Source: Athripsodes cinereus
Taxonomy: Eukaryota > Arthropoda > Insecta > Trichoptera > Leptoceridae
Direction: 5' to 3'
DNA: 64,000 nucleotides
NCBI GenBank assembly: GCA_947579605.1
Contig: OX388306.1
Span: 5,084,001-5,148,000, forward strand
Part shown: positions 42,113-54,672 of the stretch, in pieces
Layout: each line of letters begins with the position of its first letter
Numbering within the stretch: the stretch's first letter is position 1
The notes under the pieces: generated by a model
Told to the model about the DNA's origin: nothing
The model's input: only the letters and a program-made list of their open reading frames with translations
The model's database searches: none
Program-made: the position numbers and the translations under genes

Positions 42113-44106
42113 AATGAACCAATACAGAGTAAATTGCTTCTTAAAAACACAACAAAATATGTGGATACCTATTTACTAATTTAAAACTGATCATTTGTAA
42201 ATTGGCATTTCAAATCAAAACATCCGCACAAGGAAGCGTGAGTGTGTGTTGCCATAACATGATTAATTGTTTTTCAAACGCCACGTTAAAATATACATTT
42301 TTTTATTTATTTTTTCACAAACACTTTGTTAACAAGATTAATGATTTCGCATCTTGAAATATAAAACTTTGTACATTTGATTATATTTAGATATTTATTA
42401 TACAGACTATATACCTAATAGTTCTTCGTTATTTTAATTTAATATAATTTTATTTAAATATAATATACCACTGCGAGCTTGACAGTTGTAAAACCTAATT
42501 GCTGGACAGTGGACAACACATAACAAATCATAAATAAATTACTAATTCAAAAATAGCCACAAAAACACAACCCTATAATCCAAAAAAAACTTACAATATT
42601 TTGTTATAAATAGCTTAGCAAAGATTTGTCTTTATTCATACATAATTAGAGCCGTAATCAACCGATGTTATTTGGCGATATTATCAACAACCTATATACC
42701 TACTACAGACTAGAAATATTTATAAAGTTAACTTAATTTTGATAGGCACAGAGAAGATAACTAGCACCTTTTTTACAATCAGTTAGATCGCTGGTGACTC
42801 TTGTGGAAGATTCCGGGATGAATAAATTATTTAATCCTGAACAGGTCCTGCTTTGGACCTATGTTCAAAATTACACACATATATATTATTATGTGTTATT
42901 GAATTTTACATATTAAATTGAAAATTATTATGTTACTTAAATCTAGTACATACTTATATACATATAACTATAGGTATATGTATTACACTCAATATGACGC
43001 CGGCGCCAAGCTGTAAGGTATATAACAATATAGGTACATTATATTATATACTTAAACATAGCACATAAATGTAATATATACAATATTATACATATTAATA
43101 TTTCTAGTGTATACAGTGTTCAGGTGCCTCTTGAAATTATTTGCGAACTCAGATACTTATCTTTCAATATTAACCTTAACAAATTATTACAGGAATTTGA
43201 AATTTTTCACGTTTTTCCAATTTATGTTCAACATTTAAAGAGCTTCCTTTACTTAGTCAGACTTCTAAGGGGGAATGGGGGTTACTTCCTTCTTCTTACT
43301 TAATTTTGCCTACGGTATCCGCATCTTTTTGCCCCCTTCCCCCTGAGATGTCCATGAATGAAATGTCTATCTATTTAGTTTAGAGCAGCCAGAGTTCCAG
43401 GATGAATTGGACAAGATTCACCGTAAGATGTACCAAGGTACAATGGGTTCCCAATCCAAATTGTAATAGAACATGGAGAAAAAGAAGGGTGTTTGTAAGT
43501 AAATAAGTACCTACATAATGAGTTATGTTTATAGAGATTCTTTTTAATTTTTTTTTATCTATCTTAAGAGACATTTTGATTTCATATGTTAACCGATTGG
43601 AAAAAAACTTTGTTCAATCGAATAACAGCATAATAATTGAACAAATTGCGGGCGCTTTGCAATGAAACAAAATGAAGAATCAAATGATACCTACTCACTA
43701 TTGATCGACAGAATTGTTCTAAACCACTATATTTTGAACGTAACACCTGTCTTCGTGTACTTTTGAAATAATGATCGGTACCTATAATATCATACACACT
43801 GGACACGTGACACACTGTATTTGATACGCTGCGTTATCTGAGGAATTTTTATTGTAATTCGCAATTTGATAAAACATAACAGTTTTATATTGTCCTTTAC
43901 TATGGAGCGTTATAAAATCATAATATTATTTATAATATTTGCTGATGTATCGTAAAAGTGTGGACACAAGTTAGTAGATAGATGCTTGACATGGTTATTT
44001 TATTAATTTATGCCATTTTATTACCTAAAAAGTCAACACAAAAATAAAACATAATTAAAATAGTTTTATTGCAAAGCACCTAATTCTTATGTGAAATTTA
44101 TATTGA
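42113..44106. other. No gene recognised
   Basis: AT-rich. A weak SINE-A trace lies at 42740-42830, and CTCAATATGACGCCGGCGCC at 42989 is a recurring word. Short frames only. Confidence 0.45.
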
Positions 44107-44262
44107 AGTGTCAGTAATCTGATGGTAGATAATCTAATTCCTTGGTAGATCTAGATTCTGAGTTCTACATCCGCTGGCGACTAGTCTCCCTTCACGTAAC
44201 AAGCATGTCGATTTATGTCTTTGAATTCACAGCAAAAAAATATGGATAGATCTTTTTTATCT
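44107..44262 (+). mobile_element. SINE-B-like copy, degenerate
   Basis: Keeps CAGTAATCTGATGGTAGATA, GACTAGTCTCCCTTCACGTA and GGATAGATCTTTTTTATC. The B box is no longer recognisable. Confidence 0.5.
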
Positions 44263-44291
44263 AAGTATAGGTATCTAGATGCTGCTACTAC

Positions 44292-44762
44292 TACTATACC
44301 ATCACGGCATATCCCACAAGAGGGGTAGCCAGCAGATCAGCTGTATATAATAAACATGCCAGCTGTCCTCTCTGTGCCAATATAAAATCAAAACATTCAG
44401 GATGGGTGGCAAACCTCCAGGGCTACTCTTGACACAATCTAAATACGATCTTAATCTAGTCTTGATCTTGATCATACGACGCATGAAGGGACTATGATCA
44501 AAAACACCGCGCTACCGCTACCGCGCGATCGGTATGCGCGTATTTTTGGCCAATAGTCACTTCGTGCGTCGTATGATCATGATCAAGACTAGATTAAGAT
44601 CGTGTTTAGATTTTGTCAAGAGTAGCCCTACTCATTACTGAATTTCGGATGTAAAATGTCTTATTTTTTTTGAACACCTGCCTTTTTACATGACACTCGA
44701 AAACATACGGGAATGAGTGGGAGACCAATTCTTTACCGGGTGCTCCACGGGATACTATGCTT
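44292..44762 (-). mobile_element. SINE-A copy interrupted by a palindromic element
   Basis: The left half (44292-44417) begins with CTATACCATCACGGCATATC and runs to GGGTGGCAAACCTC. The right half resumes at 44634 with ATTACTGAATTTCGG and ends at GGGTGCTCCACGGG. The 213-bp palindromic element at 44418-44630 lies between, so SINE-A was there first. Confidence 0.8.
44418..44630. mobile_element. Palindromic MITE in SINE-A (CTC duplication)
   Basis: 213 bp, close to the 40194-40409 copy: CAGGGCTACTCTTGACACAA to TTGTCAAGAGTAGCCCTA. CTC flanks it at 44415-44417 and 44631-44633, and SINE-A resumes cleanly, which proves the 3-bp duplication. Confidence 0.9.
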
Positions 44763-45917
44763 GTTGTCATTATTCTAAGATCTAAAAATTCAAACGATCT
44801 ATAAGTGTAGAGTTTTGCTGCCGTCTTATGTAAACTGAACTTTTATATATGCTTTATGTATATAGATAAATCTGAACTCCTGCTGAGAAATATAACCCCT
44901 AATCACACTGAATACTCTTAAAGTTCCTTCTTGAGTATGTAATAACATGATTGTGCTGCCAAGGTGAAATAAGTCGACAGTATGGAGTGTAAAACGTCCA
45001 ACGTCCATCATTTTTTTATCCTAATTGTTACCTCTTCCCATCTTTGACAGGTGACAGCGAAATAAAGCGATGCTTTTAATCAATGACTGGGCTTAGCTAA
45101 GGCGTCCTTTTTCTCACGATTTTTAAAGCAGATAAATCCATTGTGTATAGACCAATAAATACGAGTAATCATACCGTAGAGAGCTACCCGTGTCTCATAT
45201 AATAAACCCTCTTCCTACCAAATTAAATTGGAGAGTCCTGGAAGTTTTCATTGCATATACTATAAATGTATATATTTTTAGAAAAAAAATATCTCTGTCC
45301 TTTGTTGAAGGAGCTCACGTGTGCTAAGAAGATTATCGCTAGTTTAAAGACATGTTACAGACTCTTTGAAATATTGTATCAAACTTATATTTTTTATTCA
45401 CAAATATTGTAAAAAATGAAATATATTCTATTCTTCTCAAGACCATCCATTCGTTTGCGAGTGATTTAGTAAATAAAATATATAAAATATGTATGCATAA
45501 AACCATAGCACCTCTTTCATTTAAAAAAAAAATCGTAAACAATATTATGAAGATCACGGTCGAAAAATAAAATACAATGTTCGTTCAAGTGTGAACACAT
45601 CAATTAGTGACTCTAACACTAAAATAATTATTTTACCAATCTATCTAAATTATTACTTTTAACTTTGTAAATTTTTATTAATAAGATTCTTCATGTGCCT
45701 GTACCGCCACACTGTAATCAGAGGATTAAGTTGATCAGCGACTTGAGTATCTATCGAACAATAAAATTGCTTTCAAATGTCAATCATTTTCATAGGTATT
45801 AAAATTATGGATAATGGTAGTTAGGTGTTCATATTTCGAAATGCCATGGCCTGCCAAATCGTTTGCAAATACATAATGTGGTTACTATGTGTGGTTAGGA
45901 TTTTTTCGTTTTGTTTG
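44763..45917. other. No gene recognised
   Basis: AT-rich. Frames of 60-72 codons lack family features. No repeat found. Confidence 0.45.
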
Positions 45918-46168
45918 CGGAGTCTCCGGCAAAGAATAGGTCTCCCCCTCTTTCCTGTAAGTTTTCTAGTGTCCTGTAAAAGGCAGGTGTTGGAAAAAAT
46001 AAAGACATTTTACATCTAAAATTCAACGATGAGGTTTGCTACCTATCCTGAATGTTTTATTATTTTGTTGGCACGGAGAGGACAGCTTGCATGTTTATTA
46101 CACGCAGCTGATCTGCTGGATATCCTCCATGTATAGGATAAATGCCGTGATGGTACCTATAGATAGCA
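45918..46168 (+). mobile_element. SINE-A copy, full length
   Basis: All family blocks are present, from GGAGTCTCCGGCAAAGAATA through TTCAACGATGAGGTTTGCTA and GGCACGGAGAGGACAGCTTG to GCCGTGATGGTACCTATAGA. The 3' end has a short TATAGATAG tail, as expected for target-primed insertion by a LINE with a microsatellite-type tail. Confidence 0.78.
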
Positions 46169-46274
46169 AAATGGCGCCCTTTTTGGTTGAATATCGTTGG
46201 AATTATGAATAATTAATATTTCTCTATCACATCGGATATTTGCAAAGTGCGTCGGCATCATAAACAATCTAGAC

Positions 46275-46472
46275 TTGCAGCGCTGTACATTTTTTTTTGA
46301 ATTTTTGTGTTCCAACATCGATGTCCTTCACAAGCATTAGCAGTAGATATATTGCCTAACAAACTTTCTCAACCAACGTTAATTTAAAACTTGAAGCAAA
46401 TTTAATTCGGTCGCATGACCGATATTTTCTTTGAATTACCGATATTGTATATCTTTGGTCGGCATACATAAG
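46275..46472 (-). repeat. Inverted relative of 10512-10695
   Basis: The plus strand shows TTTTTGTGTTCCAACATCGA, TGTCCTTCACAAGCATTAGC and CTTTGAATTACCGATATTGT, the complement of words in the 10292-10964 element. Terminal repeats are not seen. Confidence 0.65.
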
Positions 46473-47984
46473 ATTTTATTTTATTCTTTAGGTAGGTACT
46501 AATTAGAAGAAGAAGAAGGTACTAATAATTTTAACAAAAATATTTATAGGTAAAGATCATTATAAATTCAATATGATATTATACTAACCATCGCAAATAT
46601 CTGCTACATCAAAATATATGTATATAAAACAGAAACGACAAAGACAATAGAAAGATCTCATTAAAATATGTATATTCAAAAAAGTTAGGTATGCTTCCTG
46701 GCGCCGAATGCTTCTGCAAGTTTTCAAATTCGTATGGATACATCTACAGGCTGTGTTCATATGATTCGAATGATACAGTTCAAACATTCCACTTGTAAAC
46801 ATATTAATAAAAAAATATTATAAACACTGTTTACTTTCCAAATTAAATTTATTAATTTTCACTTATTTTAGAGGCATTAATTAACTATGTAACAATTTCC
46901 AGACATTTAAAAAAAAACTTGAATTTCTATATTATATGTTACCTTAATTTAAAATACGCTATCGCGATTTCAGTGTTCTTACACCATTGACTTGTCTTGA
47001 AAAGCTCGTCAGTGGTGGTAACATAAATCATAGACATTCAAGTTAATTTTTTTTTTTTGTATAAATTTATTCACGTTTGAGGTGAATAATTTTAATTTGG
47101 AAAGTATACAGTGTATATAAAAAAAATAATTATATGTTAATAATGATCTTCCAAAGTAATTTATTTATTTAGCTTATTTATTTACATACCACTTGTTTAA
47201 TGCACACATATAAGTAATAAACGTGTTGTCCTATTGGAGGATATGGCGGAATATTTTTATTATGTATTAAACGCCATTTTACCTATTCTTGATAATTTAT
47301 TTGAGTGAGTCTTTCTCTTAATTTGGTTAAATTTGTTTTCTATTAATTTCAATAAACGTTAATATCTCACAACTATTTTACACTAAAATGTAAGAAACAT
47401 ATTTATATGAAAGTGTCTCTATTTGGTTAGCTGGAAGATAATGCCATCAGGAAATAAGTTCGTCGATTGCTCATAATTTTTTTTCAATAATCTAGTCTTT
47501 CTAAGGACACCTTGTAGATGCCAAAGAATTTAACTGGTTATTGAATATAATACATATTATAAAATAAAAAATTGCAATAATAATATTATTTCATCATCAA
47601 AAATACCTAACTTCGAATCGCTGCATTGTAACGTATTTTCATAGATAATAAAATTTGTGTCTAAAACTGCTTGCAAAGGCAAGGGGGAATTTTAATTTTT
47701 AAAGCAATTTAATAAAATAGTGAAATTATTAGATCTTTATTTCGACGCGGTGCCGGTGGCATTATTACCATTTACACTTCTCAGCGTTTTACAACCAGTT
47801 AAGTTTTTATATGATCAGTCATGATCACATAAAAATTTAACAGCCTAATGCAAAAATTTACCTATATCCAAATATACAGGATATCAAAGGATTTTTTTAT
47901 GCAAATATTAGGATACACTATTTTAATAATACATGTTTTATGAATGAATAATAACTAGACTACTACACTATCACATACCCTAAC
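46473..47984. other. No gene recognised
   Basis: Very AT-rich. TAACTTGAATGTCTATG-like words recur near 46918 and 47034, on opposite strands, as part of a loose inverted repeat at about 46830-47105. No coding potential. Confidence 0.45.
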
Positions 47985-48535
47985 ATCATATTCCAAATGG
48001 GGTAAGCAGAGAGGCCAAACATCATATTATACAAGATCTATCCTTACACTTCAATCTTCCATGGCTTCTTTAACATTCATACAATTTCTCATTCCTACAG
48101 GCCGTTTTTCTCTAGTTCTCAGACGTCCGCGCTTTCTCACATACCTACACTCTTTCAGATAAGTACCTACAACCTCTTCATCGCCCTTTCGTTCTACATG
48201 TCCAAATCATCACAACTTGGATTCTATTCACAACACTCCTCTTGAATCGGCTCATTCTCTTTAATCCGTATTCCACACTTTATCATGCAACGTTTTATCA
48301 ATCATTCTTTTTGGCGATCGCAGCTCCACAGCATTTATTTCACTTTCAAATTTCTTTTTATAAGTGTCAACGAAAATGGGATTTGGTATTGCGCTCCAGA
48401 AATTTTGCCATGTTCGACACATTGGCATTGCTGACAATGGGTCGACGTCGAATGCACCGTTCATTCTTGGACCGGCCACTTTTCTTCTATCGATATCCCT
48501 ATCGCATCTTTCATCACTCGCAAACAAGCTCTTCC
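47985..48535 (-). mobile_element. LINE-A fragment with 3' end
   Basis: From the inner end the minus strand encodes FASDERCDRDIDRRKVAGPR followed by MNGAF, corresponding to the segment before the YGSESW-type motif in related RTs, then INAVELRSPKRM. Several stops and shifts follow before the 3' end (complement of CCAAATGGGGTAAGCAGAGA). An older copy than the others. Confidence 0.78.
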
Positions 48536-48570
48536 TAAATATACACCAAAACTAATATAATATTATCGAT

Positions 48571-48798
48571 AGTATTTAGTTTGATTAAAAAACGCAGTTA
48601 ATTTTTCACTTAAATTTATTGAGAAACCTCGAGTAGGTACTTACTTTCGTTAATATTATACCTATCGATTGACATTTTCAAGAGAACTCAGAGAAAAAAT
48701 GTCAATCGATGTTATATTGACGACAGTACCTACCCGAGGTTTCTAAATAAATTAAAGTGAAAAATTAACTGCGTTTTTTAATAAAAATAAATACTATA
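48571..48798. repeat. Large inverted repeat (~90-bp arms)
   Basis: AAAAAACGCAGTTAATTTTT, CACTTAAATTTATTGAGAAA and CCTCGAGTAGGTACT on the left pair with AGTACCTACCCGAGGTTTCT, ATTAAAGTGAAAAATTAACT and GCGTTTTTTAATAAAAATAA on the right. The centre has ATCGATTGACATTTTC and its inverse GAAAAAATGTCAATCGAT. No other copy in the window. Confidence 0.85.
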
Positions 48799-50319
48799 AT
48801 CAGTATGAATTTTCACTCTGTGAACTAACGAATTTGTATGATCCTACATACCTATAGTCATCAAATCTTATCGTTATCTATAGAGGACATTATTATAAGC
48901 ATACACAGACACAAAATTGAACTAAAATATTTATGTAGGGATTGTGAAAGATAGTAAGAGTAGGTATTAGGTACACCTATATAATAATGCTACATTGTGG
49001 TCTGGTCCGCAGTCTTTAACAACAATGCCCAATCTGATTTGTATTGATTGGCTTATTGAAAGTGGATCTTTTGTGAAGAGGCATTGTGCAGAATATATTA
49101 TCGTTCTTGGTGGAGAATTATATTACGTATATCTGCCTAAATAACACAAACATACTACATGTTAGAATAATCTCTAAATTCTCTTCCAGTTTTTTAGGGA
49201 TAATTATGGTTTTCTCTCTGAGCACAATATTTATTTTTTGGAAACTCGCATTAGGTAAACTAGTTCTTTCATGATTATTCAGATTATGAGCGAAACCAGA
49301 AAAAAAATTCTAGACCCAAATGTGGGAGGAATTTACCACATAAAAAAGGAACTGGTTCCACCTTTGTCTTGGATATTTTTTCTTTTTTTAAAAAAAAAGA
49401 AATATCTGTTTTTTTTTGTCATAAACCCAAATACAACCTTATACACCTTTCACAGTAAGCTACTAAAAGCTTGTGTCATGAAAGGGAGTTTACCGGTACC
49501 TGGTATCGAACCACGGACCCCTTGTTCACGAGGCCGAGACTACCTCCAGGCTACCGACGAACTCTTGATAAGTACAGAATTTATGAAATAATCTAAGGAC
49601 CGGACAGAAAAAAAAAATCTAAATCTATCTACATCGTGAAAAATCTAATCGAAAGAAATGAGAAAGACGTCTAAACACTTACGAATTGGCTCTAGGCTGG
49701 CTTAAGTGATCACTTTCAGTGTCCACAGAGGTGGGACTCATTTCTCACTTCTGCCGATTAGAATTTGCACATTGTGTAAAAATAGTTATCTAATCGAAAT
49801 GTCTAATTGGTTTTGCCATCAGCTGCCAAGATGGAAAAAATTACGGGTGCATTGTCTGAAAAAAAGTTAGAAAAATCCAAGCGGGTTACTACTTAGGTAT
49901 ACAAAACAAGACTAACATGAAAAAAAATCGAGAATATGAAATAAGAATAAATAATATACCGGCACCTGTTTTCCAGCTTTTGTATAGTTTTGTTACAATG
50001 ATCAATTCTACATAACTTTGCAGGTTCTGTTGTTTGTCACACAGTTTTTTTCTTTGTCATACATAATGTTATGTGTGAATCCAAACATGAATCCTTGTCT
50101 GGAGTGTGAAGCGAAACGAATTCCTTTAAATTGTGTAAAGGAATAAATCCGCCAGCTATACAGAGATTCATACCGCGGTCACCTTGTTATTTTATAGAGT
50201 TTTAACGCATCGATATATATTTGAATTCGTTCAAAATATCTACGCATGTTTGTATGTCCTCACAAACTTCTGTATCAGGCAAATAAAATACTGTCAATAC
50301 AAAGTCCTACAATGACGGA
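48799..50319. other. No gene; SINE-B at 49405 only
   Basis: An inverted pair (TCTAATCGAAAGAAATGAGA near 49647 and CTCATTTCTCACTTCTGCCG near 49736) is weak. Nothing else recognised. Confidence 0.45.
49405..49568 (-). mobile_element. SINE-B copy
   Basis: Plus strand: ATAAACCCAAATACAACCTT, ACCTTTCACAGTAAGCTACT, GTATCGAACCACGGACC (B box complement) and CTACCTCCAGGCTACCGACG. Confidence 0.8.
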
Positions 50320-50625
50320 TGATGTCTTCAGCGTCGTTAAATGAAATTTCCATCTCAAGGGTGGGAGAAACTCTGTTGGAAGAATGATGTCTTCAGTTTG
50401 CTTCTGGACGTTGTTAGTAGTTGATTATTCCGAAGGCCCTCGAGGAGCCGATCCCAGTTTACGGGTCCCGCGACGCTAAAAGCCCATTCGTAGAAGCAAA
50501 ACTTGTTGGCTCTGGTGACCTTCTCCACAGCATTGACATTGAGCGCAGGGGTCTTGCAGATGCTTTGAGAACACTGAGTTCAAAAAGTGATAAATGTGGC
50601 ATATTATTCAAAGCCCTGTAGATCA
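50320..50625 (-). mobile_element. LINE RT C-terminal fragment
   Basis: The minus strand encodes FYEWAFSVAGPVNWDRLLEG, then LRNNQLLTTSRSKLKTSFFQ and a stop shortly after. The pattern FSVAGPxxWNxLPxxLR...FKxxLKTFLF is the usual end of several non-LTR RTs. Positions beyond the match are diverged. Confidence 0.65.
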
Positions 50626-53102
50626 CGAGACACAGTTTATAATGGACATTTCCACCTGTGGAAATGCATTCTAATCAACCAATACAATTTTATACAGCAA
50701 AGATGTAATGGCGTGACAGTCTTTGTCCTCATGAATAATGAGTCTTGCTCTTGCAGCTCCGTTGAATGCCTTTTTTAGACGGTTCAATTGAATTTGCGGC
50801 ATAGTCTTGCATGAATACACTGTTTAGTCTTCAATAAAATGTTAAAGGAGTATTGAGGGCTAAAATACTAGTATCTAATGCGTGCATATAAATAAACCAT
50901 GTCACTTTTTTCAGCATCACCGAAGACATCCAGACATGCTGGATTCCACACTAAAGGGTGTTCAGAGAGCACTCTGTATAGTCTGTACCTATATTTAAGT
51001 ATACTCGTATACTTACTAAAGTCGTAGACTAAATGAAATAACACGTATCTTCGCAAAAATACTATGTAGACAGGCATGTGAAAAAACTAACTACTCACAA
51101 ACATTTTGGTACTTAGACTTTGGCTTTTTATTTCCGCTACTGCAATAATGTACAGGGTCTCATAAAACTTAATAATTTTAACAATACTAAATCCAACCGG
51201 TCCTGCTACTATGGCCCAGTACTTGGACAGTGTACCTAGCCCATCGCTTCAAAACTCTTATTACGCCTATTTCATCCTCGCATAGGTATGTGGTCTCCAT
51301 TATTTTTTTTTTGTTTTTTAAAGACAATTGTTAACCCCTTCCCCTAAAGTTCAAATGTAAAGAATATCGAGGTAGCCCTTTCCCTTTCTAGAAAAAGAAC
51401 ACTATAAAATTGAATAGGTACTTTTGTAACATAATACATCCTGTGGAGTCCCCGGTAATGAATAAGTCTCCCACTCCTTTCTGTAAGTTTCCGATCATCC
51501 TGTAAAAGGCAAGTGTTCGTAAAACCTCATATATAATTGAACTACTAACATCTACAATTCAGCGATAAGGCCAACCAACCCATCTTGAATGTCTTGAAAA
51601 AAGACGACTTGCATGTTTGTTACATGAAGTCGTTCCGCTGGCTACCCCACTTGTGGGACATGTGGGACATGATAAAATACAGGATTAAGTATCGAAATTT
51701 GTAATCAGCCAATACTTCACTTACCTAACACTCCTATAGTCTCTATGTGAAAGTTCGATTTTTTTTAAGTGAACCTATAACACTTTTATTCACTAAACAA
51801 ATCAATTCTTATTTAAACCGCCGTATACAAACTGAGTAAGGAAATAATTTAATAGTAGGCAGATTCTGATAAAATAATTTAAAATCCTTTCCACGTAACA
51901 TAATATGCGTCGAATACCAATCTCGTAGTTTACATAAACGCATAAACCTAACTTCACAATATTTCGAACCATTCAAGAATTTAACATAAAGTTATAATTA
52001 AATTTCCCCAAAATTTCTACGTCTTTACCCTTGACACTTAAGTAATTAAGGAACATAGAGATGCTATTTTTTTCCAAAAATTAATCTCCTTTTTACAAAA
52101 TTACGTAGGTACCTACTTGTATCGACCCAAGTGGCACAAACCCATAATATATGTGATTTATGTATAATGAATATATATTTACTCAACAATTATTTTTAAT
52201 CTATTACCTGTGAAACGTTGTAAACATCTGTGCTAATTAATTTACATTTTATGAAAGAAATGACAAGTACAAGAGTGAAATTACCCGCTCATACAAATGT
52301 TAGTGCCTACCTACCGCTGGCGAAATCGAAAAAGTAGGTATCCAACTAGGTATAATATCTGATGAACATCGCATAAATGTGTGAAAAGCCTTATTATTAA
52401 TATGGACTTTTCTGCATAGTTATTTACAATACATACCTTCCACAAGTTATACCAATAATATTACAAAGAGGCCGACCCGACTGCCAAAGTAAGAAGTGCG
52501 TAACTCACAATACAAGACATTCTCGTTGACAGTTACACACAGTGCATTCCTTATGTGGACAACGTCCATAATGATACCTAACAAGTATGGTGTCAGGGGT
52601 GGATAAACATGAATTCCATCAGATCGTTGGATGTAATCCAAAATAAGTGATTAGGACCAAGAGCATATTCTAGGATGACAAAGAAAACACTCGCCTAGGA
52701 ATTTCAAAAATAGAACGGAAAAATGCATCAAATTAGACAGTTGTTGTTCCCTGCCCCCTCTCCGAATAGTCGGACCCGGCGTAGACAATGTAAAACCAAA
52801 TTCTATTCCCTGTTGCAAAATTTCTCGGACTCAACTTACATTGGATTGTCCATATCAATTGAAGGATTAACTGTCCCCTAAAAAAATGGCTTGTGTAGGT
52901 ATATAAGTACCGGCTTCATAAGCTTCCATTTCGATTTTCAATAAGTTTTTCTCCAGGTTGGAATAAGGAGTTTCAAAATGAATAATTCGTATATCTAGAT
53001 GATGAATAGATACTGGGTAAAGAGTGCATTTTATTTTTTAATCTTTCGCTGAAGCTCATGAAACTTTTACGTTAAGTAGGTAGGTACTTATAAAGAATTG
53101 TT
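50626..53102. other. No gene; SINE-A at 51438 only
   Basis: Frames of 60-70 codons without family features. No RNA gene or other repeat seen. Confidence 0.45.
51438..51676 (+). mobile_element. SINE-A copy, nearly full length
   Basis: One of the most complete copies of a ~240-bp family. Order of landmarks: GGAGTCCCCGGTAATGAATA, a TGTAAGTTTCCGATCATCCT-like block (elsewhere TTTTCGAGTGTCCTGTAAAA), TTCAGCGATAAGG, CATCTTGAATGTCTTG, GACTTGCATGTTTGTTACAT, and the tail GCTGGCTACCCCACTTGTGG. No clear RNA polymerase III A/B boxes of tRNA type were found. The tail matches LINE-A. Confidence 0.75.
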
Positions 53103-53188
53103 ATAGATCTATATGGCGGCCCGTTCTCTCTGCATACCCCACTTGGGAGTCTTGGAACACGGCGTGAGGGTATAGTATAGTATAGTTT
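53103..53188 (+). mobile_element. LINE-A extreme 3' end
   Basis: A short copy: ATAGATCTATATGGCGGCCC, CATACCCCACTTGGGAG, then ACACGGCGTGAGGG and a (TATAG)3 tail. It defines the LINE-A 3' boundary well. Confidence 0.8.
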
Positions 53189-53715
53189 TTCCTTGCGAGA
53201 GATACAATAAATAACCCCTAAGCATTGTTTATTTTCTTGGTTTGTGGAACGAAAGAGTTCACAGAAGCATAGGTAACATAAAATTTAATCGAAAAAAAAA
53301 ACTTTGAAAATAGTATTGAAACCAGAGAGCAACTAAAACATGTCATAAACTTTTCTTCTTCTTTTGTTGCAGATTGCAACAGGCGTAGGTAATTATCAAA
53401 ATTTGGTTGCATTTCCAATATAAAAAAATGATAGGTGTGTTAATACAATTAGGTAAGCTTGGGGTACTCCGCAAGAGTACTTTTGTGATAGGTACATCAT
53501 TATTATTTTTAACTGAATTTTATACTTTGTCAGGGGCGCGACTAGACTTTATATGTTGGGCATGCTTTCGCAATAAAAAAAATTAAGTAGGTATAACAAC
53601 TTTCAATAAAATAAAATTTTATGAATTTGAAATTTCAGATATTTCACGACCTCATTATTTTTTATAAACAAATTTCAGAAAATATTCGGCTTTTCAAATA
53701 ATCTCCTCTCAGTCA
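53189..53715. other. Nothing recognised
   Basis: AT-rich spacer between the LINE-A end and the LINE-B fragment. Confidence 0.5.
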
Positions 53716-54236
53716 TTTTTGTGTCATCATTCATTTCTGTCGGTCCCTCAATCCTGAGGATCGTGACCATCATGCCTCGTTCTGTAGACCATCTGTCTCC
53801 ATGTTGAGCGATCCTCTGCCATGTGTAAGGCCCCATGAAGTGAGCTCTGTGTGGCCTCCTTAATTTGGTCGCTCCATCTTATTCGCACTCTGCCCCTTCC
53901 TCTCCTCCCTTCTACAACCCCAGTCATAATCACTTTTTCTAGGTTGTCATGCTCTCTTCTTGCAATGTGCCCGAAATATCGCAAAGCGCGCTGACTGCAA
54001 ATCGTTGAGAGTCGCGCCGAAATGTTTAACCAACACCACCTTAAATATTAACTCCCTGAGAATGGACTCATTGGTCCTGTGTTCCGTCCAATGCACTCGG
54101 AGCAATTTTCTCCAGCACCACATCTCAAACGCATCGATCCTCGCGCGTTCGCTAGCTCGCAGCGTCCACGTTTCAGCTCCGTATAAAAATATGCTGAATA
54201 CCAAGGTCTTGACTAGTCTTATCTTTGTGTTTGTGT
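53716..54236 (-). mobile_element. LINE-B 3' fragment
   Basis: The minus strand carries the last ~170 codons of LINE-B, from the region of KIRLVKTL through YGAETWTL to the stop, followed by the GGACCGACAGAAATGAATGA end. Relative to the long copy it has an insertion of about 19-23 bp after the codons for SILREL (near 54031-54055), which shifts the frame. The 5' end is cut at about 54233. Confidence 0.85.
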
Positions 54237-54297
54237 AGACATTTTAAAACCAGAAGGACCGCTACTGACCTAGGTGTTCAGTTAACTATGTATCTAT

Positions 54298-54672
54298 TAG
54301 TGATGTAACAAATGTGTGATTTTGGATATTCGCGAATGCGAATATTTGTTGCCGATATTCGCGAATAGCGAATATTGACTTGCTTAAATTTCTACAATTG
54401 CTCAAACAATAAAATTTCTACCCCCCGTCACCGAATTTTCAAAATGTTATAGGATTTTAAAATATTTCAAAACTCCTCGGTTTTCTTAAAGAATATTTTC
54501 TTGCAGTACCTTTTTCTACAATGTACCGTATAAGTATCCGGTACTTTTACCGAATATCCGATACTTTATTACCAAAATAATATTCGCAAAACATTCGCAT
54601 AAGTATTTTTTTGCGAATACGAATGCGAATACTTTGAAATATGCGAATATTCGCGAATTCGTTACATCACTA
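54298..54672. mobile_element. hAT-like MITE filled with ATTCGCGAAT words
   Basis: GTATCTAT is duplicated at 54290-54297 and 54673-54680. Ends TAGTGATGTAAC and GTTACATCACTA are perfectly inverted (12 bp). The outer ~100 bp on each side carry many GAATATTCGCGAATA-like words; the core has TTTCTACCCCCCGTCACCGA also seen near 36299 and 10815. Confidence 0.92.
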
